Shown here piece by piece: positions 21,801 through 32,862 of a stretch of DNA of 64,000 bases (position 1 is its first letter; the number at the start of each line of letters is the position of its first letter). A model generated the notes under the pieces. That model made no database searches. It saw only the letters and a program-made list of their open reading frames with translations, and was not told where the DNA came from. Source of the stretch: Hirudinaria manillensis (lineage: Eukaryota > Annelida > Clitellata > Hirudinida > Hirudinidae); the NCBI GenBank assembly GCA_034509925.1, contig CM067526.1:8514244-8578243 (forward strand), given 5' to 3'. Both the position numbers and the translations under genes were made by a program.

Positions 21801-24800
21801 GGACAAACACTCTCGTTCCTTCACGATAAGATCAATTTTGGCTTATCAACGCCACTTTTCAGTCTTCAAAAAGGACATATAAAATGTTTGAATTCATAAC
21901 TTAAGAAGTTAAGAAATTAATTTTTATTAGAGTAATACTCATGTAATGTTCTGGCTTTTGGCAACCATTCATTGGGATTCACCCTAGATTCATTACTGGT
22001 TTATTCTTCATAGCCCCAGAGTTTCTGATGTCAACATATCATTTAATTTCGAGAAATCGCTTTAAACTTTGGAGCCCTACTCAATGGGAAATCAAAGAAA
22101 AAAATGTAGGAAATGAAACGAACGTTTTCACTAGTTTCACCAGGAGACATTATATGGGCAAAAAGATAGGTGAAACAAAGGGCAGCCTTTCGCATCTCAT
22201 ACCAAAATTTTATCATCCCTCATGGGGGGGGGGCTTATTAACAGGTGTGTGGGTCATTTGCGACCCTCTACTGTGGTACTTTTTGAATCAGAAGACATAT
22301 TAAATGATCTGAGGATCGGGCGTTCACAGATGTAACAAGTTAATGTATGACCAGCAAAAAGTGGCGTGCTACTCTATGTTCCTCTGGCAGTGATGCCGAT
22401 TTTTGGACCACTTTTTCAACTTATGCATTTTGAAAGTTTCGGGAATGAGAACAAAAGTTAGGCTCTGGGGACTGCGGTCTACCTATTACCACCAAATGTG
22501 GCATTCCCAAAAGTCAATAATACAAGCCGAATTAATAAAAGTCGGACTACCCAAAAAAATGTCCGTGGTATTGTAACTGTTTAGTACTCTTCGATAAATT
22601 TGAAGGAATTAGTGAACGATTATAGTCAGTTATAGATAAAATGTTAAAACATCTCAGGAAAATATTTCCAAATTAATTCTTAGGATGCTCAGACCGCAAT
22701 TCCAAAAGGAACACTTTTAGCGATTCTGGTGACAACAATTGTTTATTTGAGTCTGTCCTTCATGATTGGATCCTCTGTACTCAGAGACGCTGCAGGACCA
22801 TTTCAAGCCACCAATGAATCTCTTTCTTCAAACCACTCTTTAAAATTTATCTTCAAAGCAGATGAAGAAATTGAGAATAGTTATTCTATAAAATCATCAA
22901 ACGTCACAGGGGTTTTGAGAATGTCTTCTCATTGCAAGAATTTTCAGTGTAAATATGGAATTCAAAACGACATGCAGGTATAAGCTGCAGTAAGCTGTCT
23001 TTTTATAGATTTAAAGGAACAGAAATAAAACTGGTAACAGGTGATGCATCTCGTATCGGCCTTTGGACCTATTACGATCGCTGGAATTATTTCGGCAACT
23101 TTATCCTCAGCTTTGGCAAGCATCGTCTCGGCCCCAAAGATTTTTCAGGTTTACAAAAATGTTTGAAGTAAACGACAAAAAATGTAATTACTGAATATCC
23201 GATATGGAACAGGCTGTCTGCACGGACCGAATATTTCCTGGCATCCACGTATTTGCTAAAGACCACGGAACCAACGATGACCCACGCAGAGCTTGTCTCC
23301 TTTCGTTTGTCATAACATTGGCTTGCATCTGTATAGGTAGTTTTTTTTTTAGAAAATGCCGAAGAAAACAAAGTTGCCACGAGACCTTTTCTCTTTTTTA
23401 GGAGATCTGAACGACATAGCTCCACTGATTTCAAACTTCTTTCTCATGTCATACGCCCTTATCAACTACTCTTGTGTCGATGCTTCCCTCGCAAAATCCC
23501 CAGGTAAATGGCGTCTTAAACATGTCTTCTAACCATACATTTTATTTGTTTCGTTTTAGGTTGGCGCCCGTCGTTCCGTTATTATTCGGCGTGGTTGAGT
23601 TTGTTGGGTGCCATCCTTTGCATTGCGGTCATGTTCGTAATCAACTGGTCGACAGCTCTCGTCACCATCTTCCTCGTGGCCATTTTATATTTTTACGTTC
23701 ATTACAGGAAGCCAGGTTTGAATTGTCACGGTTTCTTACTTAACATGTTTCTTCTTTGCAAGTAGATTTGTCGGAATTTTGGTTTTCTTGGCCAACTATT
23801 TACAAGTACGAGGAAGGGAGCGTTATGTAAATCAGGCCAGTCAGATGGACACATGGCAATACATGTGTATGTAATGTATATGCCTGATTTCGAGTCAGGC
23901 CTCATAGGCCACGTGGGGTTGTCATGAAGGCCACACTTTAGCTTAAACAAATTACACCCACATTGTACAAAAAAATAACAATTCATTAAAAAACTATTAT
24001 TAAAATTATTTAAAAAAAGCTAGGTAGTGCTTATTAAGCAAAGGCTCGGTGTCTTTCATTTCTTTGCACGCAGGAAATGCCAATGCATTCGATCTTTAGA
24101 GTGCCTTATATGTCCCAATGGGATACGAAGTCACTTCTAATCGACCCCCATTTGTATAACGCCCCATGGGAGGACTTAGGCCGGGTATACGATGGTCAGA
24201 CGACAAATGGCGGCTTATTACCATCACTGCCGCTTGCAGTGAACAAGAACGTTAGCCATTCATCCACCCGAGCGTCAACAGGGGAAGTAAATTAAATTTT
24301 CTGCCTACTTCTTGCAATTTCCACAAATTTAATTATGAAATAACGAACCTGAATCTTTTCCGATTTCGAAACATTTTACCAGGGCCGCAGTCGAGCTCGA
24401 AAAAGGTTGACATGCCTGATGTAAGCGATTAACGAAGCGCCCTCGATGATATACAGGAATAAATAAATGAATGAATGAATGAATAAATGATGATGAATGA
24501 ATAAATGATAACAATTACAATTCGGACTCGCTACTCTCCACTATCAAATTTTCCACCATTTTTGTGGCTACTAAAACTTGTTTTCTAGATATAAACTGGG
24601 GTTCTTCAACTCAGGCACACGTTTATAGAAACGCTCTTCATCAAGCCCAGAAACTGACACTTGTTACGGAGCATGTAAAGAACTTCAGGTTTCAAATGAA
24701 TCATTAATTAATTTAGCACAATTCATTTATTGCAACTTCTTATCAACAGGCCACAAATTTTAGCACTTACAGGATTTCCAAGTGAACGACCAGATTTGGT

Positions 24801-27800
24801 TGAATTTTGTGAAGCCATAACGAGAAACATCAGCCTTTTGATTTGTGGACACGTCATTTTGGTGATCTACTCGTTAATGCTAATTTCATGCTAAAAATAT
24901 TTTACCCACGATTCCATGTTTAAGTAGCAGGATCCAGGACTGAAACTACAAAGCAATTCTTTACTTACTGAAGCGGCTCAAACATTTTTGTCTAAAATAA
25001 GATCAAAATCCTTTTATTGCGGGATTAGTTCACCAAATCTGAGATTTGGCGTGCAAGCTCTGCTACAGGTGAGAAGTCTTGAATCCCAATAAAACATTTT
25101 CAGACAACAACTTGAGGTATTTTCAGACGACTGGAGTTGGAAAGTTAAAACCGAATACTTTGATAATCGGTTTCAAATCGAACTGGATGACATCGAATCC
25201 CGAGACTGTTGAAGAATATTTAAACATTATCTTGTACTTAGTTTGGAAAAAGTCCTTCATTCCTTGATAAATCATTTTTGAACGCTTCACTTGTCAATTA
25301 ATAGATACGCGTTTCAAACGTTCAAATTCTAATCAAGCTTTTAGATATCACTCATATAATAAACATTAGGGTTCACTTTCATAGTTATCATTACTTCATA
25401 TTAACATCCTTCAAGCCCTTTAGTTAAGTCTTTATTAACAAACGTTGACAGATAATGATTGCTATATCCTTTTTTCAGTGATGCCTTCGAAATGAAGTTT
25501 AGCGTTGGGATTTTAAGACTAAAGGAAGCTCTGCTTGCTATGCCTTTAAAAGAAGATTCAAAAGGTTGACATATTATCTTACAATTTGGTATGTCATAAT
25601 CACCCCCATAACATGACACAACCCTCGTTTACAGCCGAAAACTAAAATTATAAATAAAAAAAATATTTGATTTTAATGAATTAATAGAAATATTTGTCAA
25701 AATCATTTTCAGATAGCATAAACAAGGATTGCAAAATTGGGAAGCAAAGAAGAATCTTCAAAAAAACTGACGGAATGTGCAGGAAAAGACTGAAAAATCA
25801 TCAAACACGTTTTATTGATGTTTGGTGGCTTTTTGATGATGGAGGTGAATCTGCTCTTTACGAGTTATTAATTATAATCATAGACATATCCTTAGTATTT
25901 GCTAAATGTGCATTATTTTAAAACAGGAATGACTTTACTGCTTCCTTATTTGATGTCAACAAAGAAGATGTGGAGTGATTGCAAACTAAGAATTTACGTG
26001 GCAGGGAGCAAACATCGGGCTTTAGAAAATAATCAGAGACGGTTAATTGCTGTAATTATTCGTCATTAAGAGATACTGAAAGGACCTTTGGAGTATATTT
26101 TTAGCTTATTTACAATTATTTCATGTTCATATAATTAATGAATCTAAATCAGTGCATTTATTTTTGCACACCTCAAATAACGAATGCATTTACTTTCATT
26201 GGCAGGCTGGCACTGCTTCTCCAAAAATTTAGAATCGAATATGCGTCCGTTACCGTCGTCTCAAACATCGGGAACGTGCCCTCCAAGCACAGGTGATCAT
26301 TAGAATTTTTAGGGCCTCCAGAAAATATAAAATAAACAAACGAAACAATAATGAAAATGAATCGCAAATGATGAGGGAAGGTCACAAATGAATGAGGTGA
26401 TGGAAATAAGGTATAGCATGACCTTGAGGTGATGGGGATGATTTTAGAAATCATGCAGGTGAGCAACCAGTGCGGTTACTTCGGGCACCCAGATCAATTG
26501 AAAGGTGGTGGAATTAGAGGTCTTATAGGATGCATTCCAACAAGGAGAGAATCAAAGAACTGCCCCGCCTTATAAAGAAGTGAATTGCAGTAATCCAAGA
26601 TGAGAAAAAATTTGAGGAATATATCTAGATTTCTGCGAAATTGACTTGATATACCAAAAGCAATCATCTGTACAATGTCTATATAATATAGTGCTGCTCG
26701 TTGCAATGTTACTGAAGCACTAAGTAGAAATAATGTTGAGAATTCTGGAACTATATAATGTATATAATGTAAATTCAACAAGAGGCACTTTTGTAGAAGA
26801 GACTGATGGAAGTGAAACAACCTTCAACAGTTTCGGAATTCGATGTGCCCAGACTCAAAACTTTCATAAGTTTGAAGCAGTGTTTCTTTCGGGGGGAAAC
26901 CGCCCCATCCCCCAAACCGGTGCCCCCGGAGGAACATAAATCAGCAGCAATAAATTCCAAGTACATCGTAGAGTAAGTGGCTTATGGAATAAGTTAGTTT
27001 TCAAATTCAATTGAAATATCTGAGATAGCATTCAAAATTCTGCTGCTGATTTGAAAAAGAATGGCTTATTACACAGACTTTAACTAAGTTAAGTTCATAT
27101 GACTACTAGAGCTACTGACTACTGACTACTACATAGCAGATCTACTTATATATACAATGTACTATGAAGAAATCCCGGCGAATAAGATTTCTTTGAGAAT
27201 TTCATTTTTGGTTTTTTTAGTTTCTGAGATTAGGTTTTAATCTGTTTCTTTTTTAAACAATAAATCAATTTATTTGATTTTGAGTTGATACTTGATAAAA
27301 TCAAATTGCCTTCCTTCCCGAAACTCTGAAATGCCCATCCTACCTCACCATCCCAGGATCACTCAGTCTGAAAGAAACAGTGTTTTGAATTAGGTCTTAC
27401 ATAAGTGTCGACATAAGTGTCGTATGTGAGCAGCTGCAGACTTCACAAAAGGGATTATTAGATCTTTTATGCTTTTATATAAATGAAAATTTGTTTCTAC
27501 GAATATCAGAAAAACATGACGAAGATAATGATTCAAATTAAAACTGTAAATTGTCAATTGCCATACGTAAGAAACCCACAACAAGTTTTCAAAAACCAGG
27601 TCTCTTGCAGTGTTGTCACACAGTGTCATTCTTATTTCGCACTACTTTTAAAATCCATCTTCCTTTTAATTTTGTTTCCAGTGTTGAAAAGTTTTATAGA
27701 CTCATCGATGCATGGAAGTTGAAACCTGAAAACGGAGAAACGGAAGACCAATTTCCGTGGAAAATTACACACAGCGAATTGGAATCGCGAAAGAGCAAAG

Positions 27801-28190
27801 TAATCAGCTAGTAGTATTCAATAGTCAGTGTATCGTTCCTTTAAAATTGATTAAATGTTCACAGACCCACAGACACATTCGACTTCACGAATTGCTTGCT
27901 GAACATTCTGCAGATGCATCTTTCGTTGTCATGTACAAACACAGTTCTTAATCATTACTTCTTAATTGAAAGCTTTTGGAGTTTCTCGTAACTTTAATAC
28001 AATTAATTCAGAATATAAGTTCACTCTATTTAATCAATTACTTATCCATAGGACTCTCCCTCTATCCTCTCAAGAGAAAAAAGAATCAGCAGCTTTGTAC
28101 ATGGCATGGATCGAGATTTTATCGCAGGAACTGCCTCCGATGTTGTTCATTAGGGGCAATCAAGAAAACGTTTTGACCTTTTACTCCTGA
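18821..28190 (+). CDS. NKCC-type cation-chloride cotransporter (SLC12A family), 1000 aa
   Basis: An electroneutral Na-K-2Cl symporter of the plasma membrane. Exons keep frame from ATG 18821 to TGA 28188-28190: 18821-19066, 19950-20057, 20210-20381, 20459-20598, 20700-20810, 21171-21282, 21623-21750, 22684-22977, 23041-23148, 23213-23336, 23402-23503, 23560-23715, 24589-24688, 24750-24861, 24931-25068, 25127-25233, 25479-25564, 25713-25844, 25927-26041, 26206-26292, 27682-27799, 27865-27932, 28052-28190. The N-terminus carries an SPAK/OSR1-docking RFxV motif (RFKV, residues 43-46). TM landmarks: [66 protein letters not shown]. The TM3 Tyr (MYVVGF) is the K-coordinating residue of NKCCs; NCC has His there. 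The TM7-8 loop has NES, NHS and NVT glycosylation sequons. The C-terminal domain ends [12 protein letters not shown], as in the family. I cannot separate NKCC1 from NKCC2 descent. Confidence 0.93.
24465..24512. repeat. (AATG)n/(AATA)n microsatellite in an SLC12 intron
   Basis: A run of AATG/AATA/ATGA units in the intron 23716-24588. It has the same motif as the giant array at 60.1-62.4 kb, so the motif recurs locally. Confidence 0.8.
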
Positions 28191-28459
28191 ACTTCCATTA
28201 TCATTATCAAGACAATAAGAATCATCTTGAGTTGAAAGAAGTAATTGTTTTTAAACCCTTATCACTTCAAGAAATCGTTATTAGTTTTAGTCTTATCAAC
28301 TTTATCTCGTTCTCAACTCGTCTTTATTTGAGATATTTCATTTTTATTTATTTATTTATTAAAATCAAAACCTGAAAATTCAAAAGGAATGCGATTTCAG
28401 TTGCAATAATAATTTCATGAAAAGCTTGATAAAGATTGTATTAGATACTGTTGAAGTTA

Positions 28460-30436
28460 TCAATCCTTGGTGTCTCGACAATTTGTATCTCCAAGTTCTT
28501 GGTGTGTCAGTCTATCTTCCATCGTTGGAGTCGCCTGTAGAATTCTGCTTATTCTTTCCACTTCCTTGAAGACCCTCAAAAAATTTTGGCCAACAATTTT
28601 TTTCAAATTTTCCAATGACCAATGCTTGTTCAAGTGCAAATATCTTATCAAGTTCGGAAATTTCGAAACATCTTCTAATCCTACAGGTAGACTGAGGAAA
28701 AAGGTATGAGTTTAATTTTTGAAATAGATAGACGTTCCCTATGACAAAAAGATTTTGTTTGTACTTGTTCGTGCCGTCAAAGTCTGATCCTATGCCCAGG
28801 TGATCGACACCAATCAAATTCTTGATGTACTCTATGTGCTCTGAAATCAATGCTTTACAATTATTTACTGTCTTGTGATGCAAAATATCTTCTAATAATG
28901 TCAATAACTAATAACAACATATATTAATAATAACATCATACACAAAATACTTTTAATAACAACAAATATTAATAATAGCCGCGCCATAATTGCAATAACC
29001 ATGCATTGGGCCTTGAAACTTTAATAATAAACTTATTTCGGCAGAAATAAATGCTGCTTAGAAACCAATAGAACCTGCAACGTCAGCAAGACTTGAGTTC
29101 GATGTTCCGCTGACAAAATAACTTGGAAAAGTAACCATTATTAGGCCATTATTTTTCATCTGAAATTAAGTTATCACATAGTTCATTTTTTGCCATCAAA
29201 ATGCCATTAATCCGATTTCTTAAGAATTATTCACCAGTTCTAAGAGAACATCATCCTGTACATTTCGTCTATGCGGGGTGATTGAATAAGCATTCGAATG
29301 ACTGAAAATGAGTGGGGCCATAGTGATGTTGAGAGCATCTAACTTAGCATTCTTTGAAACATGAGATAGATCGACTATCATACCCAGTCTGTTCATTTCC
29401 AGTATGATTTTCTAAAATAAGCTTGGAATGGAAACAATTATTATCAAATTATTTAACGGAAGCTCAATTTAGACCTTTCCGAAGTCGGTCAGTCCTGTGA
29501 CATTGATCGATTCGTTAATGTTGCTTGAAACCCTAAATAATCAATCAGACAATGTTTGTCCATAACATACATCTATATTTTTATATTACTTTGACTTTTA
29601 ATGTGATTATGAACATGGTTGTGAATACGAATATAAAGCAATCGGTGATGTACATTCTTGGAAAAGATTGAAATCGAACCATGGAGTGTCACAATTGTGG
29701 GTTAATGTCATATATCTTGCTCCGAGTCTATGGAACATCCTTAGAGCAGCTAAACTGCTGTCAATGCAATGACCGCCTTCTATCCCTATTAGACTGGCTA
29801 TCATTCCTTTCTCGAATATTTCCAAGATTTCTGCCAATGTTATTTTATTGAAATTACAGAGAGGCAAATTATTCCACGCAGTATGTTCTTTGTTAACCTT
29901 CGCTGCTGGTAGCAAGTTTGAAGATGCTTGAATACTTTTCTATGAAACGATAAATGACATCTATTTGGTCGATGCAAAATCTTGTTGCATCTTTGAATTG
30001 GGTCGCACAAGGCGAAAACACAGCCCAAAACTAGTTAAAAGACATTCATAAATGACGTCTGGAAACTTCTCAATAACTTCTTAATCCGATTTCTCTTACT
30101 TGGGCTCCGACTCTACCTTGCCTAAGTCGCTTAATATCAGTTTGAACTTCCGGCCAATCAATGAGATTTAAGTCGTGAAGTTTGTTTCGTTTTCGAAGAT
30201 ATATCTGATACGGCAGGTCATTGTGTCTTGAAAATAGTGACAAACTTTTAAATTACTTCTCAACTGCCAATAATAAAAGATTCAATAAAACGAAAATTGT
30301 ACAAACAATTCACCAACCCATCTATAAGGCAAGTTCTGTTCAAAAAATCAATCTCGTCAAGGGGTCCCACATTCATTGCATCGAAAGGAGTTAATAGATA
30401 CATGTTTACGTAAAGTAACACTAATATAAAAGTCAT
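28460..30436 (-). CDS. Membrane (renal-type) dipeptidase, secreted zinc peptidase M19
   Basis: A DPEP-family zinc enzyme that hydrolyses dipeptides (leukotriene D4 in vertebrates) outside the cell. The ATG at 30436 starts a signal peptide ([15 protein letters not shown]). Exons downward: 30436-30319, 30226-30100, 30030-29898, 29830-about 29656, about 29533-29470, about 29412-29232, about 29161-29074, about 28887-28765, 28691-28460. Catalytic landmarks in order: DGHNDLPYQ (His/Asp zinc ligands), [28 protein letters not shown] (bridging Glu and His region), [29 protein letters not shown] with RRNVQDDVL, and [10 protein letters not shown]. It ends [11 protein letters not shown], then [13 protein letters not shown] and a polar tail with stop at 28460. 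There is no hydrophobic C-terminal segment, so the GPI anchor of vertebrate DPEPs is not evident. It is convergent with the SLC12 gene, 269 bp apart. Confidence 0.92.
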
Positions 30437-32384
30437 TTTGAATTTTCTAAAATGTTTCTTTGGTTTTTGTTAACGCTTTATTAACCCCCTTCTCTAGAAG
30501 TGAACTCCATTTTATAGATGCCCCTGCAGCTGTTTTGCTTGTTGAAAAAATTAGAAGTACGTCATGTAAGAGATCATTATTTGATAAATATTACCAAAAT
30601 TGACTGACTTCAGTTTTGTTTCATAAAGCTTTAAATTTCATTGCACTTAAATGCTCCATCAATTTAGAAACTGGCTTGGGTCCAGCGATCTATTTCGAAT
30701 CAACTTGAAAATATAATTTCATTTAAAGATAAATAATGATAAAAATTCCGCTTCACGAACGTTTTCTTGTATTTTTTGACTTTCTTCGATGTGACTTAAC
30801 ACTTATAATCTTTAGTAACATTGCTTCGATTGTCTAATTGTTGCCATTTTGTTGGAAACCCGAGGATTTTATTGCTGCGTAGGTTCGTGGTATGGCTGCC
30901 TATTTTACTTGGGCGGAAGGATCTATTGAACGGAGTATTACTTGGCCATTCACGTAAATTTTCTGGATTATACTGCAGGAACTTTAAACTTGACGGAATA
31001 TTCAACTTTCCACCGAGGCACTCATATCGTGATTTCGAAATCGGCTTTAAGCACGTAATTGCGGTTTGTCTATATTACTATAATTTTGGTTTTTGTATTA
31101 GCATTTGCGATATATCTTTCCGTTTGATAATAGGATTAAGAATCAGATTAATCTGAAACGATAATCAGCTGTTGCATGCTATCTAAGAAGGTGCAGAATC
31201 GATGGGATAACTTTGTTTCAGGATATAAATTTACTGGATTGGTAAATTATAAACCTCGACACATTTAAAAACTATTGTATGTTAGAAGAGAAGCTTATTA
31301 ATTTATGCCATGTTCTGGACTTAGAGGAAATGTTGGTGTTGGCAGAGATCTTGTTGTATGTTACAATGGACATCATTGGTTTTAAGACAAAACATGAGAA
31401 CTCTCTGCTTTGTTGATTCATCTTGTTACTGAAGTGGAATAGAAATATTTCAAGGAAATTTTTGTGGTCTAAAGGAATCATTGAAAATTTAACATTGAAA
31501 TGCATGGAGAAATGTCCATAAGTGAATTACTTATTTGAATGATTCAGAGTTTGTTTTAAGGTAATGGATTGTCTACTTTTCGACGAGACAGAAATTCGGT
31601 AGCATGTCAAGTCAGTGCTAATAAAAATATCTTTTGTAATATAAATATTTGTGGAATATCAGTAAATTCATATGAGCTTTTGGGATCGTTGGCTATCAGA
31701 GTTTCTAATGTTGGAGTTTGTGGTGGTTGACAATTTAGTCCAAAGGTGTTGTTAATTTCTAAAGCTTTAATAATTTTTTTATGATGCTTGAACCACCTGT
31801 TCACAAAGCAATATGAATTCAATTTGAACTGTTGGTTTGCAAGAGTTTTTGGTGGACTTAAAGTGCAGTGCATAGTAAAAAAAGTTTATAGAAAGACTTA
31901 ATTGTAATGTACTTTTGTTTGGTCGTAAAGTGTGAAATATTGATTCAATAATTTAGTAAATTTGCTCTAAATAGGTTTCTAAAAGAACATTAGTGGAATG
32001 ATGCACTATTTTCGGTTCATGTGTGTCCATTGTTATATGAGAATCTCGACCATGCAATTTTTATATTCAAGTAGAAGGACATATCTTTTAAATCACATTA
32101 TTCTGTTTTTTACTTTTGCTGACTGTTTCTAGCAATTTCTATATGACAACTTGATTGTTGGAAACCTGATTAATGTTTGGAGATTTTAAGTAGTTTTTGT
32201 TCACAGTTTCAGAGTTCCTTCTTTCTAACTGTTGTGTGTGATTTTTTTAAAATTGTGATAATTTAACACGTTCTAGATTAATTGTTAATTATTTGATTTT
32301 TACGGTCATTTTGAAATGTGTTTTTGTGTGATTTTCGGTTCAGTGTTGCTTGGAAATGTTCTGACATTTTTATTTTTATTTCAG
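30437..32384. other. Intergenic region with two weak minus-strand exon candidates
   Basis: No gene is recognised. On the minus strand, 31058-30796 follows an acceptor-like CTTAAAG and reads a polar protein-like frame containing FLQYNPENLREWPSNTPFN and ending NVTKDYKC. A second frame, 31873-31607, contains RWFKHHKKIIKALEINNTF. The plus-strand antisense frame 30821-31156 overlaps the first and is the less protein-like reading. These may be exons of an unidentified gene, but chance frames of this length are expected in 64 kb. Confidence 0.25.
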
Positions 32385-32418
32385 TCGCTAGAGTGGATGG
32401 ACAATCACGCGAACAGAG
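32385..32418 (+). other. Candidate 34-nt exon, possibly 5' UTR of the MADF gene
   Basis: A 34-nt segment is bounded by a good acceptor (TTTTTATTTCAG) and donor (AGAG|GTGAGT). It has no usable start in frame with the next gene. The next acceptor on this strand (CTCTTTCAG at 35731-35739) lies just before the MADF start codon, so the two could join into a 5' UTR across a 3.3-kb intron. Confidence 0.25.
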
Positions 32419-32631
32419 GTGAGTTCTTTTTGTTCGCTAGGTGGCCCTTTAAACAAATATTATTTCTAACTATTCCCTCTGTCGCTTAGTTGAGTTTAGC
32501 TCTCTAGAAGAAGTTGCATCCATTACATGCTTTTCTTGTTGTTGTGATTTAGATAAACATGGCATGAACAAAATTCAGATTATTTTTTGTATCATCAAGT
32601 ACAGTGATAGCCCACGTCAATATGATTAGAG

Positions 32632-32854
32632 TAAGTATGGGTCAGCAAACGTTTTTGCCATTTTCAGCAGTTACTAGTTGACCTTGGAGCAGAGCTGGAG
32701 TCTACAGATGCTGCTGCATTAGGTAGGATAAATAAGGCACTAAGTGGGACTGAAACACTAAGCAATAATAAATAACTAGGTGGCGATAGTCTAGATTGGA
32801 ATGCCAACTGACTAAGATGTTCCTGACCTAAAGGGCAGAGTTTGCCTATCCCTG
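32632..32854. mobile_element. Non-autonomous hAT-like MITE, 223 bp, with 8-bp target duplication
   Basis: The element is flanked by GATTAGAG (32624-32631) and GATTAGTG (32855-32862), an 8-bp duplication with one mismatch, the size made by hAT transposases. Its 5' end has GGGTCAGCAAACGTTTTTGCC. The reverse complement of its 3' end begins CAGGGATAGGCAAACTCTGCC. Together these are imperfect terminal inverted repeats of the CAGGGxxxGCAAAC type familiar from hAT elements. There is no coding capacity. Confidence 0.65.
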
Positions 32855-32862
32855 GATTAGTG

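Noticed and set aside
30821-31156. 111-codon plus-strand frame
   Set aside because: Its hydrophobic/Arg-rich composition looks like the antisense of the more protein-like minus-strand frame at 31058-30796.
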